49,575 bases of DNA from an uncultured Oscillospiraceae bacterium (lineage in GTDB: Bacteria > Bacillota > Clostridia > Oscillospirales > Acutalibacteraceae), in contig CASDTR010000039.1 in the NCBI GenBank assembly GCA_949283785.1, positions 1 through 49,575 on the forward strand. Reading direction: 5' to 3'. The notes under the pieces were generated by a model. That model did not search any database, was not told the DNA's origin, and saw nothing but the letters and a program-made list of their open reading frames with translations. The translations under genes were made by a program, and so were the position numbers. This document shows, in pieces, positions 17,859-24,369 of this stretch; positions within the stretch are counted from its first letter, which is position 1; each line of letters starts with the position of its first letter.

Positions 17859-19225
17859 TATTTCCACTCTCCGCTGTAATTTTTATTTATTTCAAGATAT
17901 TCCTTTACCAGATCCCTTGCAAGGGAATATGAATTTACAAGAGGATGCACCATAAGACTGTCAACTGCCGCGTCTATGCTCTGCTCCCTTATGGCCTTTG
18001 AGGCAAGCCTTTCATAAAGCTTTACCCTTCTTATAAGCTCAAGGTTAATTTCGCTCAATTCCCCGAACTTATGGGGGACACATTCTCCGTTTACCAAATC
18101 GCAGGTAACTTCGATTACGTCGTCGTCCCTGAGCTCTTTTACGGCTCCGTTATTGGGAACGCATAAAATCATCCGGGCATCCCTGCCGCTGCGCACCGAC
18201 TTAATGTATTTAAGAGCCACTCCCGCGTATCCGCCTTCATCAGCCGAATATATGTCAAATTTAAAGGGCGGCTTATCGTTTGCGACTCCCGTTTCGTTGG
18301 CCATATATGCCCCTTCGCGCTTGCCGTACCATTTTTCAAATACTTTAAGGCAGGCGTCAAAATCGTTTTCGATATCCATTCCCGAAAGCTCTTTGGTCAT
18401 CTCCCTGTTTATTTCGCAGATGATTTCGCCCCTCGTCTTTCCCGCTTTCAGTATATTCTCTACGGCCTTTTCACGGTAATAAAAATAGTAGAGGTATTCG
18501 TTTAAAATGCATCCCTGCTTTTTTACAAGCTCAGGCTCGAAAAAGCGCATTTCCGTTTTATGATATATCCTTTCATCCTCAATGAGCTCAGGCATTATTT
18601 CCCTTCCGCAAAGCTTTATGCTGCTGAAAAATGAAAGATGATTTAGGCCGTAGCATTCTCCCGTGATTTCATCCTGACTTTTACCGTACAGGGCCGCAAA
18701 ATCATGGAGCAAGCTGCTGGGAGCGTCGCATATGCCGTATGTAAAGTCATAGCCCATATCACGGAGAGTCTGTGAGACAACTCCCGCAGGGTTTGTGAAG
18801 TTGAACACCTTTACATCGGGCTTTGAGTATTTCTTTATAAGCTCACAGTATTCTTTCAGCGCGGGAACTGAGCGCATGGCAAAGGAAAAACCTGCGGCTC
18901 CCGTGGTCTCCTGACCGAGAATGCCTCTGTCAAGGGCAGTTCTCTCATCTCTGACGCGCATTTCGTCCTCTCCGACCCTTATGGTTGTGATAACGTAGGA
19001 GGCATCCTTTACCGCCTCCACGGCGTCGGCAGTGAGAGTAAATTTTACGCCTTCGTTTATTCTCTTTGCCACCTGCTGCGCCATTGCGCCGTAAATTCGC
19101 AGCTTAGTCTCGTTGTTATCCATAAAGACAATTTCGTTTATCCCCGTACTCTCGGCGCTCTGCACCAGGCTTTTGGCGAGGAACATGGACCGCACGCCTC
19201 CGCCGCCTATTACCGCAAGCTTCAT
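17858..19225 (-). CDS. Glycoside hydrolase family 4 (6-phospho-beta-glucosidase-like)
   Basis: 455-residue NAD- and metal-dependent glycosidase that works by oxidation-elimination. The N-terminal Rossmann motif is KLAVIGGGGVRS. NPAGVVSQTL, GICDAPSSLL (Cys expected to bind the metal) and GLNHLSFF (metal-binding His) follow in family order. GH4 members act on 6-phospho-glycosides or on free galactosides or glucuronides; the overall pattern resembles 6-phospho-beta-glucosidases, but no PTS gene is near, so the substrate remains open. First gene of an operon with pfkB-type kinase, rnhB, yraN and M19 genes. The ATG follows GGAGAGG. Confidence 0.92.
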   Translation of the reverse strand: MKLAVIGGGGVRSMFLAKSLVQSAESTGINEIVFMDNNETKLRIYGAMAQQVAKRINEGVKFTLTADAVEAVKDASYVITTIRVGEDEMRVRDERTALDRGILGQETTGAAGFSFAMRSVPALKEYCELIKKYSKPDVKVFNFTNPAGVVSQTLRDMGYDFTYGICDAPSSLLHDFAALYGKSQDEITGECYGLNHLSFFSSIKLCGREIMPELIEDERIYHKTEMRFFEPELVKKQGCILNEYLYYFYYREKAVENILKAGKTRGEIICEINREMTKELSGMDIENDFDACLKVFEKWYGKREGAYMANETGVANDKPPFKFDIYSADEGGYAGVALKYIKSVRSGRDARMILCVPNNGAVKELRDDDVIEVTCDLVNGECVPHKFGELSEINLELIRRVKLYERLASKAIREQSIDAAVDSLMVHPLVNSYSLARDLVKEYLEINKNYSGEWK

Positions 19226-19260
19226 TTATACCTCTCCTTTTCCCTTTTCTGCTAAGAAAC

Positions 19261-19289
19261 AGTATAAACCACAAAAATACTTTTTACAA
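19261..19289 (-). promoter_or_regulatory. Promoter of the GH4 operon
   Basis: TTGTAA (19284-19289), 17 bases, TATACT (19261-19266) on the minus strand, about 36 bases before the GH4 start codon. No clear operator repeat or cre-like box was seen. Confidence 0.62.
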
Positions 19290-19320
19290 CAAAATTATAT
19301 ACGGATTAAGGCTCACAAAT

Positions 19321-19355
19321 TAAAAGGCCGAAGCAGTTTACTATCCCGCTTCGGC
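19321..19355 (-). terminator. Terminator of the XRE regulator gene
   Basis: An 8-bp stem (GCCGAAGC with GCTTCGGC) with a 13-base loop, followed on the minus strand by CTTTTAATTT. It separates the regulator gene from the GH4 promoter. Confidence 0.75.
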
Positions 19356-19382
19356 AAAAACAAATTAAATTAATTATTTATT

Positions 19383-19781
19383 CTACTCTTTTTCCTTCAG
19401 CGAGGAAACCGCCAGAGCCGCAAGACCTATTCCCAGCATGATCAGAGCACTTTTCCCGTCCGCTTCACCGAGAAATGTCAGGACTGTTACGGCAACGCCC
19501 ATGGCTGCGGCAATTCCTTTTAATGAAAGACTTATTATCTCCTTTGTGATTTTCTTCTTTTCAGGCATTGGTTCGGTTTTTATCTGCAAAAGCTCATCGG
19601 CGGAAGTATGGAGCGCTTTTGCCAATTGCGGAAAAGAATTTATATCGGGACAGGATAAGTCCCTCTCCCATTTTGAAACCGCTTTGTCGGTTACTCCCAT
19701 CAAATCGGCAAGCTCAAGCTGCGTCATTCCCTGCTCTTTTCTGAGCCTTGCGATTGTCTTTCCCAAGGTTTCCGTTTTCAT
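19383..19781 (-). CDS. XRE-family regulator with C-terminal membrane segments
   Basis: 132 residues. The N-terminal helix-turn-helix (about residues 5-60) reads ARLRKEQGMTQLELADLMGV with recognition helix TDKAVSKWERD, typical of lambda-Cro-like repressors. The second half holds two hydrophobic segments (about 88-106 and 112-128), so the regulator is likely membrane bound. The ATG at 19781 follows GGGGGG; the longer open frame to 19814 lacks a ribosome site. A palindrome lies in its promoter, which suggests autoregulation. Whether it controls the neighbouring GH4 operon is unknown. Confidence 0.85.
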   Translation of the reverse strand: MKTETLGKTIARLRKEQGMTQLELADLMGVTDKAVSKWERDLSCPDINSFPQLAKALHTSADELLQIKTEPMPEKKKITKEIISLSLKGIAAAMGVAVTVLTFLGEADGKSALIMLGIGLAALAVSSLKEKE

Positions 19782-19820
19782 ACTTTTCCCCCCCTTAAAA
19801 TCACAATAACACATAAGTCT

Positions 19821-19849
19821 TTTATACTCAACCGACCTGCGGTTGAATA
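19821..19849 (-). promoter_or_regulatory. Promoter and operator-like palindrome of the XRE gene
   Basis: TCAACCG (19828-19834) and CGGTTGA (19840-19846) form a perfect 7-base inverted repeat with a 5-base centre. It lies between a TATAAA -10 (19821-19826) and a weak TATTCA -35 (19844-19849) on the minus strand, the position expected for repression by the encoded regulator. Confidence 0.5.
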
Positions 19850-19953
19850 TAGTAATCCGTCAGTTTACTCTAAAAAATCGGAAATTTTTGAAACTTCAAG
19901 CTGAAAGATGCTGAAAAAATCTCAAAAGCGCATACCACGCAAACTTCGGCATC

Positions 19954-19987
19954 AAAAAAACCCCGTCATGCAAATTACATAACGAGG
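19954..19987 (-). terminator. Terminator of the tRNA cluster
   Basis: A 10-bp stem with some G-T pairs (19961-19987, 7-base loop) followed on the minus strand by seven T. It lies 8 bases past the tRNA-Gln CCA end. Confidence 0.85.
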
Positions 19988-19995
19988 CAATAATC

Positions 19996-20070
19996 TGGCT
20001 GGGATGGCTGGATTTGAACCAGCGAATGACGGAGTCAAAGTCCGTTGCCTTACCCCTTGGCTACACCCCA
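19996..20070 (-). tRNA. tRNA-Gln (anticodon TTG)
   Basis: 75-base cloverleaf. Acceptor TGGGGTG pairs with CATCCCA; the anticodon stem ACGGA/TCCGT encloses loop CTTTGAC, anticodon TTG. Discriminator G and CCA are encoded. Last gene of the four-tRNA operon. Confidence 0.97.
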
Positions 20071-20122
20071 ATATTTCCGATTATATTAAAATACGCAAAG
20101 CAAAGAATTGCTTTGCGTAATG

Positions 20123-20200
20123 TGGGGTGGATAATCGGATTCGAACCGACGACCTCCAGGGCCACAACCTGGCACTCTAACCAGCTGAGCTATATCCACC
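20123..20200 (-). tRNA. tRNA-His (anticodon GTG)
   Basis: Acceptor GTGGATA pairs with TATCCAC; the anticodon stem CCAGG/CCTGG encloses loop TTGTGGC, anticodon GTG. An extra 5' G (20200) faces discriminator C, the G-1:C73 pair typical of histidine tRNA. CCA is encoded. Confidence 0.97.
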
Positions 20201-20203
20201 ATA

Positions 20204-20280
<77 letters not shown>

Positions 20281-20289
20281 ACAAAAAAA

Positions 20290-20363
20290 TGGAGCGGGTG
20301 ATGGGAATCGAACCCACACAACCAGCTTGGAAGGCTGGGATTCTACCATTGAACTACACCCGC
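20290..20363 (-). tRNA. tRNA-Gly (anticodon TCC)
   Basis: 74-base cloverleaf. Acceptor GCGGGTG pairs with CACCCGC; the anticodon stem CCAGC/GCTGG encloses loop CTTCCAA, anticodon TCC. Discriminator T and CCA are encoded. First gene of the operon. Confidence 0.97.
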
Positions 20364-20379
20364 ATCTGCGACGCTAATA

Positions 20380-20408
20380 ATAATATCAAATTGTCATCGC
20401 AAAGTCAA
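20380..20408 (-). promoter_or_regulatory. Promoter of the Gly-Arg-His-Gln tRNA operon
   Basis: TTGACT (20403-20408), 17 bases, TATTAT (20380-20385) on the minus strand with TG one base before the -10. It lies 17 bases before the tRNA-Gly 5' end. Confidence 0.82.
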
Positions 20409-20525
20409 TAGGTATTTTGAAATTTTTTCAATTTTTATTTAAGCGCAAATCCTGACGCATATTGGCTCTGAGAAGAAAACATTTCGGACCGCAGAAAATC
20501 AGATTTTTTCCGCGGCGCCGACTGC

Positions 20526-21407
20526 TCATTCCTTTGACGCTTGAGAGGCAAGGAGCCTTATCTGAGATGAAGTAAATTTATATGCGCTCTTGCAGAAGTC
20601 ACAGGATATTTCTGTTTCCTCGTCCCTTGCAAGATCTTCCAGCTCCTTTTTGCCCAAACTTATGAGGGCACGTTCCATACGCTCACGGCTGCATGTGCAT
20701 TTATATGAAGCGTCGCTTTCATCGAGAATATCAAGGTCAAAGCCCTTCATAACATGGCGGCATATCCCCTCAGGATTCAAGCCGTCGGTGAGCATCTGCG
20801 TAACGGGCTCAAGGCCCGATATGGCCTTTTCCAGCTTATCCAGCACACTGTCATCGGCAAAGGGCAGAACGTTAATTAAAAAGCCTCCTGCGGCCTTTAC
20901 GGTCAAATCAGGATTCACCAGCACTCCCAATGCGCAGACTGTGGGTATCTGCTCGCTTACGGCGTAATAGCTCGTAATATCCTCGGCAATCTCACCCGAA
21001 ACAATGGGTACCTGTCCCACATAAGGCTCCTTCATGCCCATGTCCTTTATGACCGTAAGATAACCGTCGCGACCGACAGTTCCCGCAACGTCCAGCTTTC
21101 CCCTGCTGTTGAGTGGAATTTCCACAATCGGGTTCTCAATATATCCGCGTACATTTCCGCTGCTGTCGGAAACCGCAACAAGCTGCCCCGCAGGGCCTGA
21201 GCCATTGAGGCGAAGAGTGAGGCTGTCATCACGGTTTTTAAGCATATCTCCCATAAGAGACGCACCTGTAAGGAGCCTTCCCAATGCCGCGGTATTCACA
21301 GCCGAGGTTTTGTGTATACGCTCCATTTCCGAAACTATATCCGTGCTGTCCGTCGCCATACAGGCAACGGAACCGTCAACGGTTATGCATCTTACTATTT
21401 TTCCCAT
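20526..21407 (-). CDS. hslO: Redox-regulated chaperone Hsp33
   Basis: 293-residue cytosolic holdase switched on by oxidation. The N-terminal domain begins GKIVRCITVDGSV; the C-terminal zinc switch is CTC near residue 238 and CDFC near residue 270, giving the conserved C-x-C and C-x2-C set. The ATG at 21407 directly follows the methyltransferase stop, so the two are coupled. A stem-loop (about 20485-20515) lies past the stop but has no clear T-run. Confidence 0.96.
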   Translation of the reverse strand: MGKIVRCITVDGSVACMATDSTDIVSEMERIHKTSAVNTAALGRLLTGASLMGDMLKNRDDSLTLRLNGSGPAGQLVAVSDSSGNVRGYIENPIVEIPLNSRGKLDVAGTVGRDGYLTVIKDMGMKEPYVGQVPIVSGEIAEDITSYYAVSEQIPTVCALGVLVNPDLTVKAAGGFLINVLPFADDSVLDKLEKAISGLEPVTQMLTDGLNPEGICRHVMKGFDLDILDESDASYKCTCSRERMERALISLGKKELEDLARDEETEISCDFCKSAYKFTSSQIRLLASQASKE

Positions 21408-22154
21408 TTATATGTCCTTCCTTGCAACGTAAAACACCCGTTCCTCCTTGTCGGACGGGGCGTCTTTACTAAGTTCTCCGTATGTTTTTATATCTGAAAA
21501 TCCCGATTCCTTCAAAAGCCTTCTTATGGCTTCATCGGAAAATGCCCTTTCCGCAAAGTATTCGCTGCTTCTGCGGTAAAGTCCGTCTTCCTCTTCAAAA
21601 AAATCGAGAAAAATCTCAACTGTCCCGCTTTCATCATCGTACTCGTTCTGCCACACGCAGTATACGTCATCATTGTCATAGACAAAGGTGTTGTCGCCTA
21701 AAACGTATTTATGCTTGTACTGTGTATTGACATCGAAAATAAACAATCCTCCGGGTACCGTAAACAGTGATACCCCTTTAAAGGCGGCAAGGAGCTCCTC
21801 TTCGCTTTCAAGATGATTGAGACTGTCAAGGAGACAGAGAGTACACTCAACGGTCCCGTAAAGGTCTATACTGCACATATCCTGGCAGAGGAAAAGTATA
21901 TCCTCTCCCGCTTCATAAGCCTTTTCACGGGCTTCACTGAGCATCTCAGGAGAATTATCTATGCCTATTACATCGTATCCTCTTTTTGCCATTTCGGCAC
22001 TCATCGTACCAGTACCGCAGGCAAGGTCCAGAAGGATGCCTTCCTTTATTCCGTTTTCGCAGAGTATATCCGAAACGTATTCGGCAGTTTCATCATAGGA
22101 CACATTAGAAGTAAGGGAATCGTAATATTCCGCAAAGACTCCGTATCTGCTCAC
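21408..22154 (-). CDS. Class I SAM-dependent methyltransferase
   Basis: 248 residues. Motif I is LDLACGTGTMSAEMAKRG (residues about 44-61), followed by acidic GIDNS; motif IV is LCLLDSLNHL. The N-terminal YGVFAEYYDSLT is typical of a small-molecule methyltransferase family common in Clostridia. The substrate is unknown. It starts with GTG at 22154, overlapping the yerC stop (GTGA), and is followed directly by hslO. Confidence 0.88.
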   Translation of the reverse strand: MSRYGVFAEYYDSLTSNVSYDETAEYVSDILCENGIKEGILLDLACGTGTMSAEMAKRGYDVIGIDNSPEMLSEAREKAYEAGEDILFLCQDMCSIDLYGTVECTLCLLDSLNHLESEEELLAAFKGVSLFTVPGGLFIFDVNTQYKHKYVLGDNTFVYDNDDVYCVWQNEYDDESGTVEIFLDFFEEEDGLYRRSSEYFAERAFSDEAIRRLLKESGFSDIKTYGELSKDAPSDKEERVFYVARKDI

Positions 22155-22441
22155 TTGTTTTTCAGCCTCTCAAAAACACATTCGTAGCCGTCGTTTCCGT
22201 AATTGAGAGAGCGGTTCACCCTGCTTATGGTGGCCGTGCTCGCTCCCGTCTCCTTGACTATATCGCTGTATACGCGCTTTTCGCTGAGCATATGGGCTAC
22301 AACGATTCTCTGAGAAATGGATTTGAGCTCCGTTATCGTACACAGATCTTCAAAAAAATCATAACACTCATCCATTGTTTTAAGTTCAAGTATGGCCTTA
22401 AAGAGAAAGTCGATATTAGGGTCTTTTAATTTTGAATTCAT
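22151..22441 (-). CDS. YerC/YecD family TrpR-related DNA-binding protein
   Basis: 96-residue helical protein of the Trp-repressor superfamily. The region ELKSISQRIVVAHML followed by TGASTATISRVNRSL is the helix-turn-helix; the pattern matches the Firmicutes YerC/YecD family. Its ligand and regulon are not known. It heads the operon yerC-methyltransferase-hslO and is preceded by a promoter embedded in inverted repeats. The ATG follows AGGAGG. Confidence 0.92.
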   Translation of the reverse strand: MNSKLKDPNIDFLFKAILELKTMDECYDFFEDLCTITELKSISQRIVVAHMLSEKRVYSDIVKETGASTATISRVNRSLNYGNDGYECVFERLKNK

Positions 22442-22469
22442 GAAAAAACCTCCTATATTTTAAGCGCTT

Positions 22470-22533
22470 TCAAACTTTTAAGTATTAAAGTTTAACTCTG
22501 TAAAATTTTAGCACACTAAAACTTAAAAGTAAA
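22470..22533 (-). promoter_or_regulatory. Promoter and possible operator of yerC
   Basis: TTTACT (22528-22533), 17 bases, TAAAAT (22505-22510) on the minus strand. Just downstream, arms AAACTTT and AAAGTTT (about 22471-22492) form an inverted repeat, and a related AAACTTAAAAGT lies within the spacer. The encoded TrpR-like protein may bind these repeats. Confidence 0.45.
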
Positions 22534-22591
22534 TATAGGAAACAGATAAAATTTTGCGGCAAATTTCTGCAGCTGAATTCAGCTTCTATAG

Positions 22592-22621
22592 AAAAAAGCA
22601 GCACAGATTTATCTGTGCTGC
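22592..22621 (-). terminator. Terminator of the SDR gene
   Basis: A perfect 11-bp stem (GCAGCACAGAT with ATCTGTGCTGC) with a 2-base centre, followed on the minus strand by TTTTTT. It lies about 25 bases past the stop codon. Confidence 0.92.
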
Positions 22622-22646
22622 CGCAAATCTATTCGGTTTCGGCCAA

Positions 22647-24131
22647 TCAGCCTTCCATTCCCTCAAAGATGCTTTCATCGTAATAGCAATGCTCATCTTT
22701 GTCATGAAGCGGATACCAAACCTGAGCGAAGAAGGGGTTAACCTTCGCGATCTCGGAATAGTTCCAGGGAGCGGGGAGGCAATCGGGGCACCAGTGACCG
22801 CCGCGGAGAACGAGGTTGGGAGTCATCTCAAACTCGTGACCGAATGCGCACTTCCACTTGAGGGGCTTGTAAACGCTCTCCATTGTGTCGGAGAGGCACT
22901 CGCCGCCGCGGAAGGCCGCTGCCTTCTTCATATCTTCGATTGTAAGCTCCTCGAAGGGCTTTGTCTCATCATAACCATGATCAAGATATGTAACTTCCTC
23001 AGAAGGATGAACAATCTTGAAGTCATCCCATGTACCGATGTTCTTCCACTTCTCATAGCTTCCGTAGTAAGCTGTGATTCTGGGAGTGATGTTGTTCTTA
23101 ATCCATGTCATTGTACCGTACTTAGCCTTGTTTGCCATGGGCTCCATGCCGAGCTTCTTGATAAGCGCGGGAGGAATAATCTTGGCAAGCTTATAGTATG
23201 AAGGTACGGTCTGAGCAAGCTGCTCAAAGTACTTGTCAACAGGAATGTTAGCTCTGAAGTGGAGATAGCTCTCAAGAAGATCAGAGTCAGCATACCACTG
23301 GCCGTGGAAGTTCTGAAGAGTGAACCAGTTGCAGTCGAAAATCTTCTTGGGAGAAGAAAGTCCGATTGCCTTAAGGAGATACTCCTCGAACTCGTAGTTT
23401 GTGATTCTGTAGGATGCACCGCTGCCGATGTTGTAGAATCTTCTCCAGAACTCTTCGGGAACATCGTCACCGCAGACATTTGCAAGAAGACGTCCTGAAT
23501 CCTCAACTGTTGCCCACTCAAGAACGCCGTTGATCGGAACGTGGAACATGATGGGGTCGTAATTCTTAAGAATTGCAGGATAAAGGATACCGGACTGGCG
23601 AAGTGATACCCAGTGCTTGAGTCCTGACTCAGCTACGATGCTCTCAGCAATTGTCTTACTGATTGCGTAGTGGTCATAAACGCTGATGTTGATGGGGTCA
23701 CCTGTTCTTGCCCAGTGGATGGGAGGATTACGGTCACCTGTCTGAGCAACCGTACCGATGTAAACAAGCTTAACAGCGTCGGGATCGGGCTGAGCCTTGA
23801 TAGCTGCAACAATGTTCTTAACAGCCGTTGTGTTAGTCTTCATTGTGCGCTTGGGATAATAGTCAGCAGCGGGAGAAACCATGCCGCCGACATGAAGAAC
23901 ATAATCAGCGCCTGTTACGCACTTGAGAACATCCTCATAATTCATGAGGTCGCCCCATACAAGCTTAACGCTTGGGTCGTTCTCATACTCTTTGAACTTT
24001 TCCTTGTTCTTTTCGCTTCCGCGGTTCAAGAGAACGATATCATACATATCTCTCTTAGCATAGAGCTCTTTAAAACCCTGGAAGCCCATTGTTCCTGAGG
24101 AACCTGTAAGAAATACAACTTTTTTAGCCAA
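22647..24131 (-). CDS. Extended SDR (NAD-dependent epimerase/dehydratase-like) with C-terminal zinc-finger-like tail
   Basis: 494 residues. The N-terminal Rossmann fold has VFLTGSSGTMGFQG and the catalytic pair YAISK (Tyr and Lys). From about residue 415 the chain changes to a Cys-rich module: GGECLSDT, then WKCAFGHEFEMTP, then HWCPDC, a C/H-C-C pattern like treble-clef modules seen in HNH-type and DUF4379-like proteins. I choose TTG at 24131 because AGGAGG lies 7 bases before it, and the in-frame ATG at 24191 lies inside the promoter -35. Its own promoter and strong terminator make it monocistronic. The substrate is unknown; sugar-nucleotide or polyketide-type reductions are possible. Confidence 0.85.
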   Translation of the reverse strand: MAKKVVFLTGSSGTMGFQGFKELYAKRDMYDIVLLNRGSEKNKEKFKEYENDPSVKLVWGDLMNYEDVLKCVTGADYVLHVGGMVSPAADYYPKRTMKTNTTAVKNIVAAIKAQPDPDAVKLVYIGTVAQTGDRNPPIHWARTGDPINISVYDHYAISKTIAESIVAESGLKHWVSLRQSGILYPAILKNYDPIMFHVPINGVLEWATVEDSGRLLANVCGDDVPEEFWRRFYNIGSGASYRITNYEFEEYLLKAIGLSSPKKIFDCNWFTLQNFHGQWYADSDLLESYLHFRANIPVDKYFEQLAQTVPSYYKLAKIIPPALIKKLGMEPMANKAKYGTMTWIKNNITPRITAYYGSYEKWKNIGTWDDFKIVHPSEEVTYLDHGYDETKPFEELTIEDMKKAAAFRGGECLSDTMESVYKPLKWKCAFGHEFEMTPNLVLRGGHWCPDCLPAPWNYSEIAKVNPFFAQVWYPLHDKDEHCYYDESIFEGMEG

Positions 24132-24162
24132 GGTATTCCCTCCTGTAAATTTTTTCTTCATA

Positions 24163-24191
24163 ATATTAGCATAATTGCCTATAAAATGCAA
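24163..24191 (-). promoter_or_regulatory. Promoter of the SDR gene
   Basis: TTGCAT (24186-24191), 17 bases, TAATAT (24163-24168) on the minus strand with TG one base before the -10. The leader to the TTG start is about 25 bases. This promoter rules out the upstream ATG as a start. Confidence 0.75.
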
Positions 24192-24318
24192 CTAAAGCAA
24201 TTTAAAATCAAGAAAAATTTAATAAATTAAGTTAATTAACGCCGAAAAATTATAAGAAATCATTATTTCTGTCATTAAAAAATTAATAAATTTAAAAAAA
24301 TCGATTAAATCTCCCGAT

Positions 24319-24350
24319 TCAGCGGCCGTTTGTTCTTTAACGGCCGCTGA
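24319..24350 (-). terminator. Strong hairpin after the redox operon, probable terminator
   Basis: Perfect 12-base arms TCAGCGGCCGTT and AACGGCCGCTGA with an 8-base loop, 20 bases past the stop codon of the last redox gene. A direct T-run is missing; a run of seven T occurs about 20 bases further, so the mechanism is uncertain. Confidence 0.5.
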
Positions 24351-24369
24351 AATTTCAGGAAATATTAAA

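Noticed and set aside
20485-20515. Terminator after hslO
   Set aside because: A stem exists but there is no T-run, and it is weaker than the two U-less hairpins listed.
24132-24191. ATG at 24191 as start of the SDR gene
   Set aside because: It lies inside the predicted -35 element and has no ribosome site, whereas TTG at 24131 follows AGGAGG at 7 bases.
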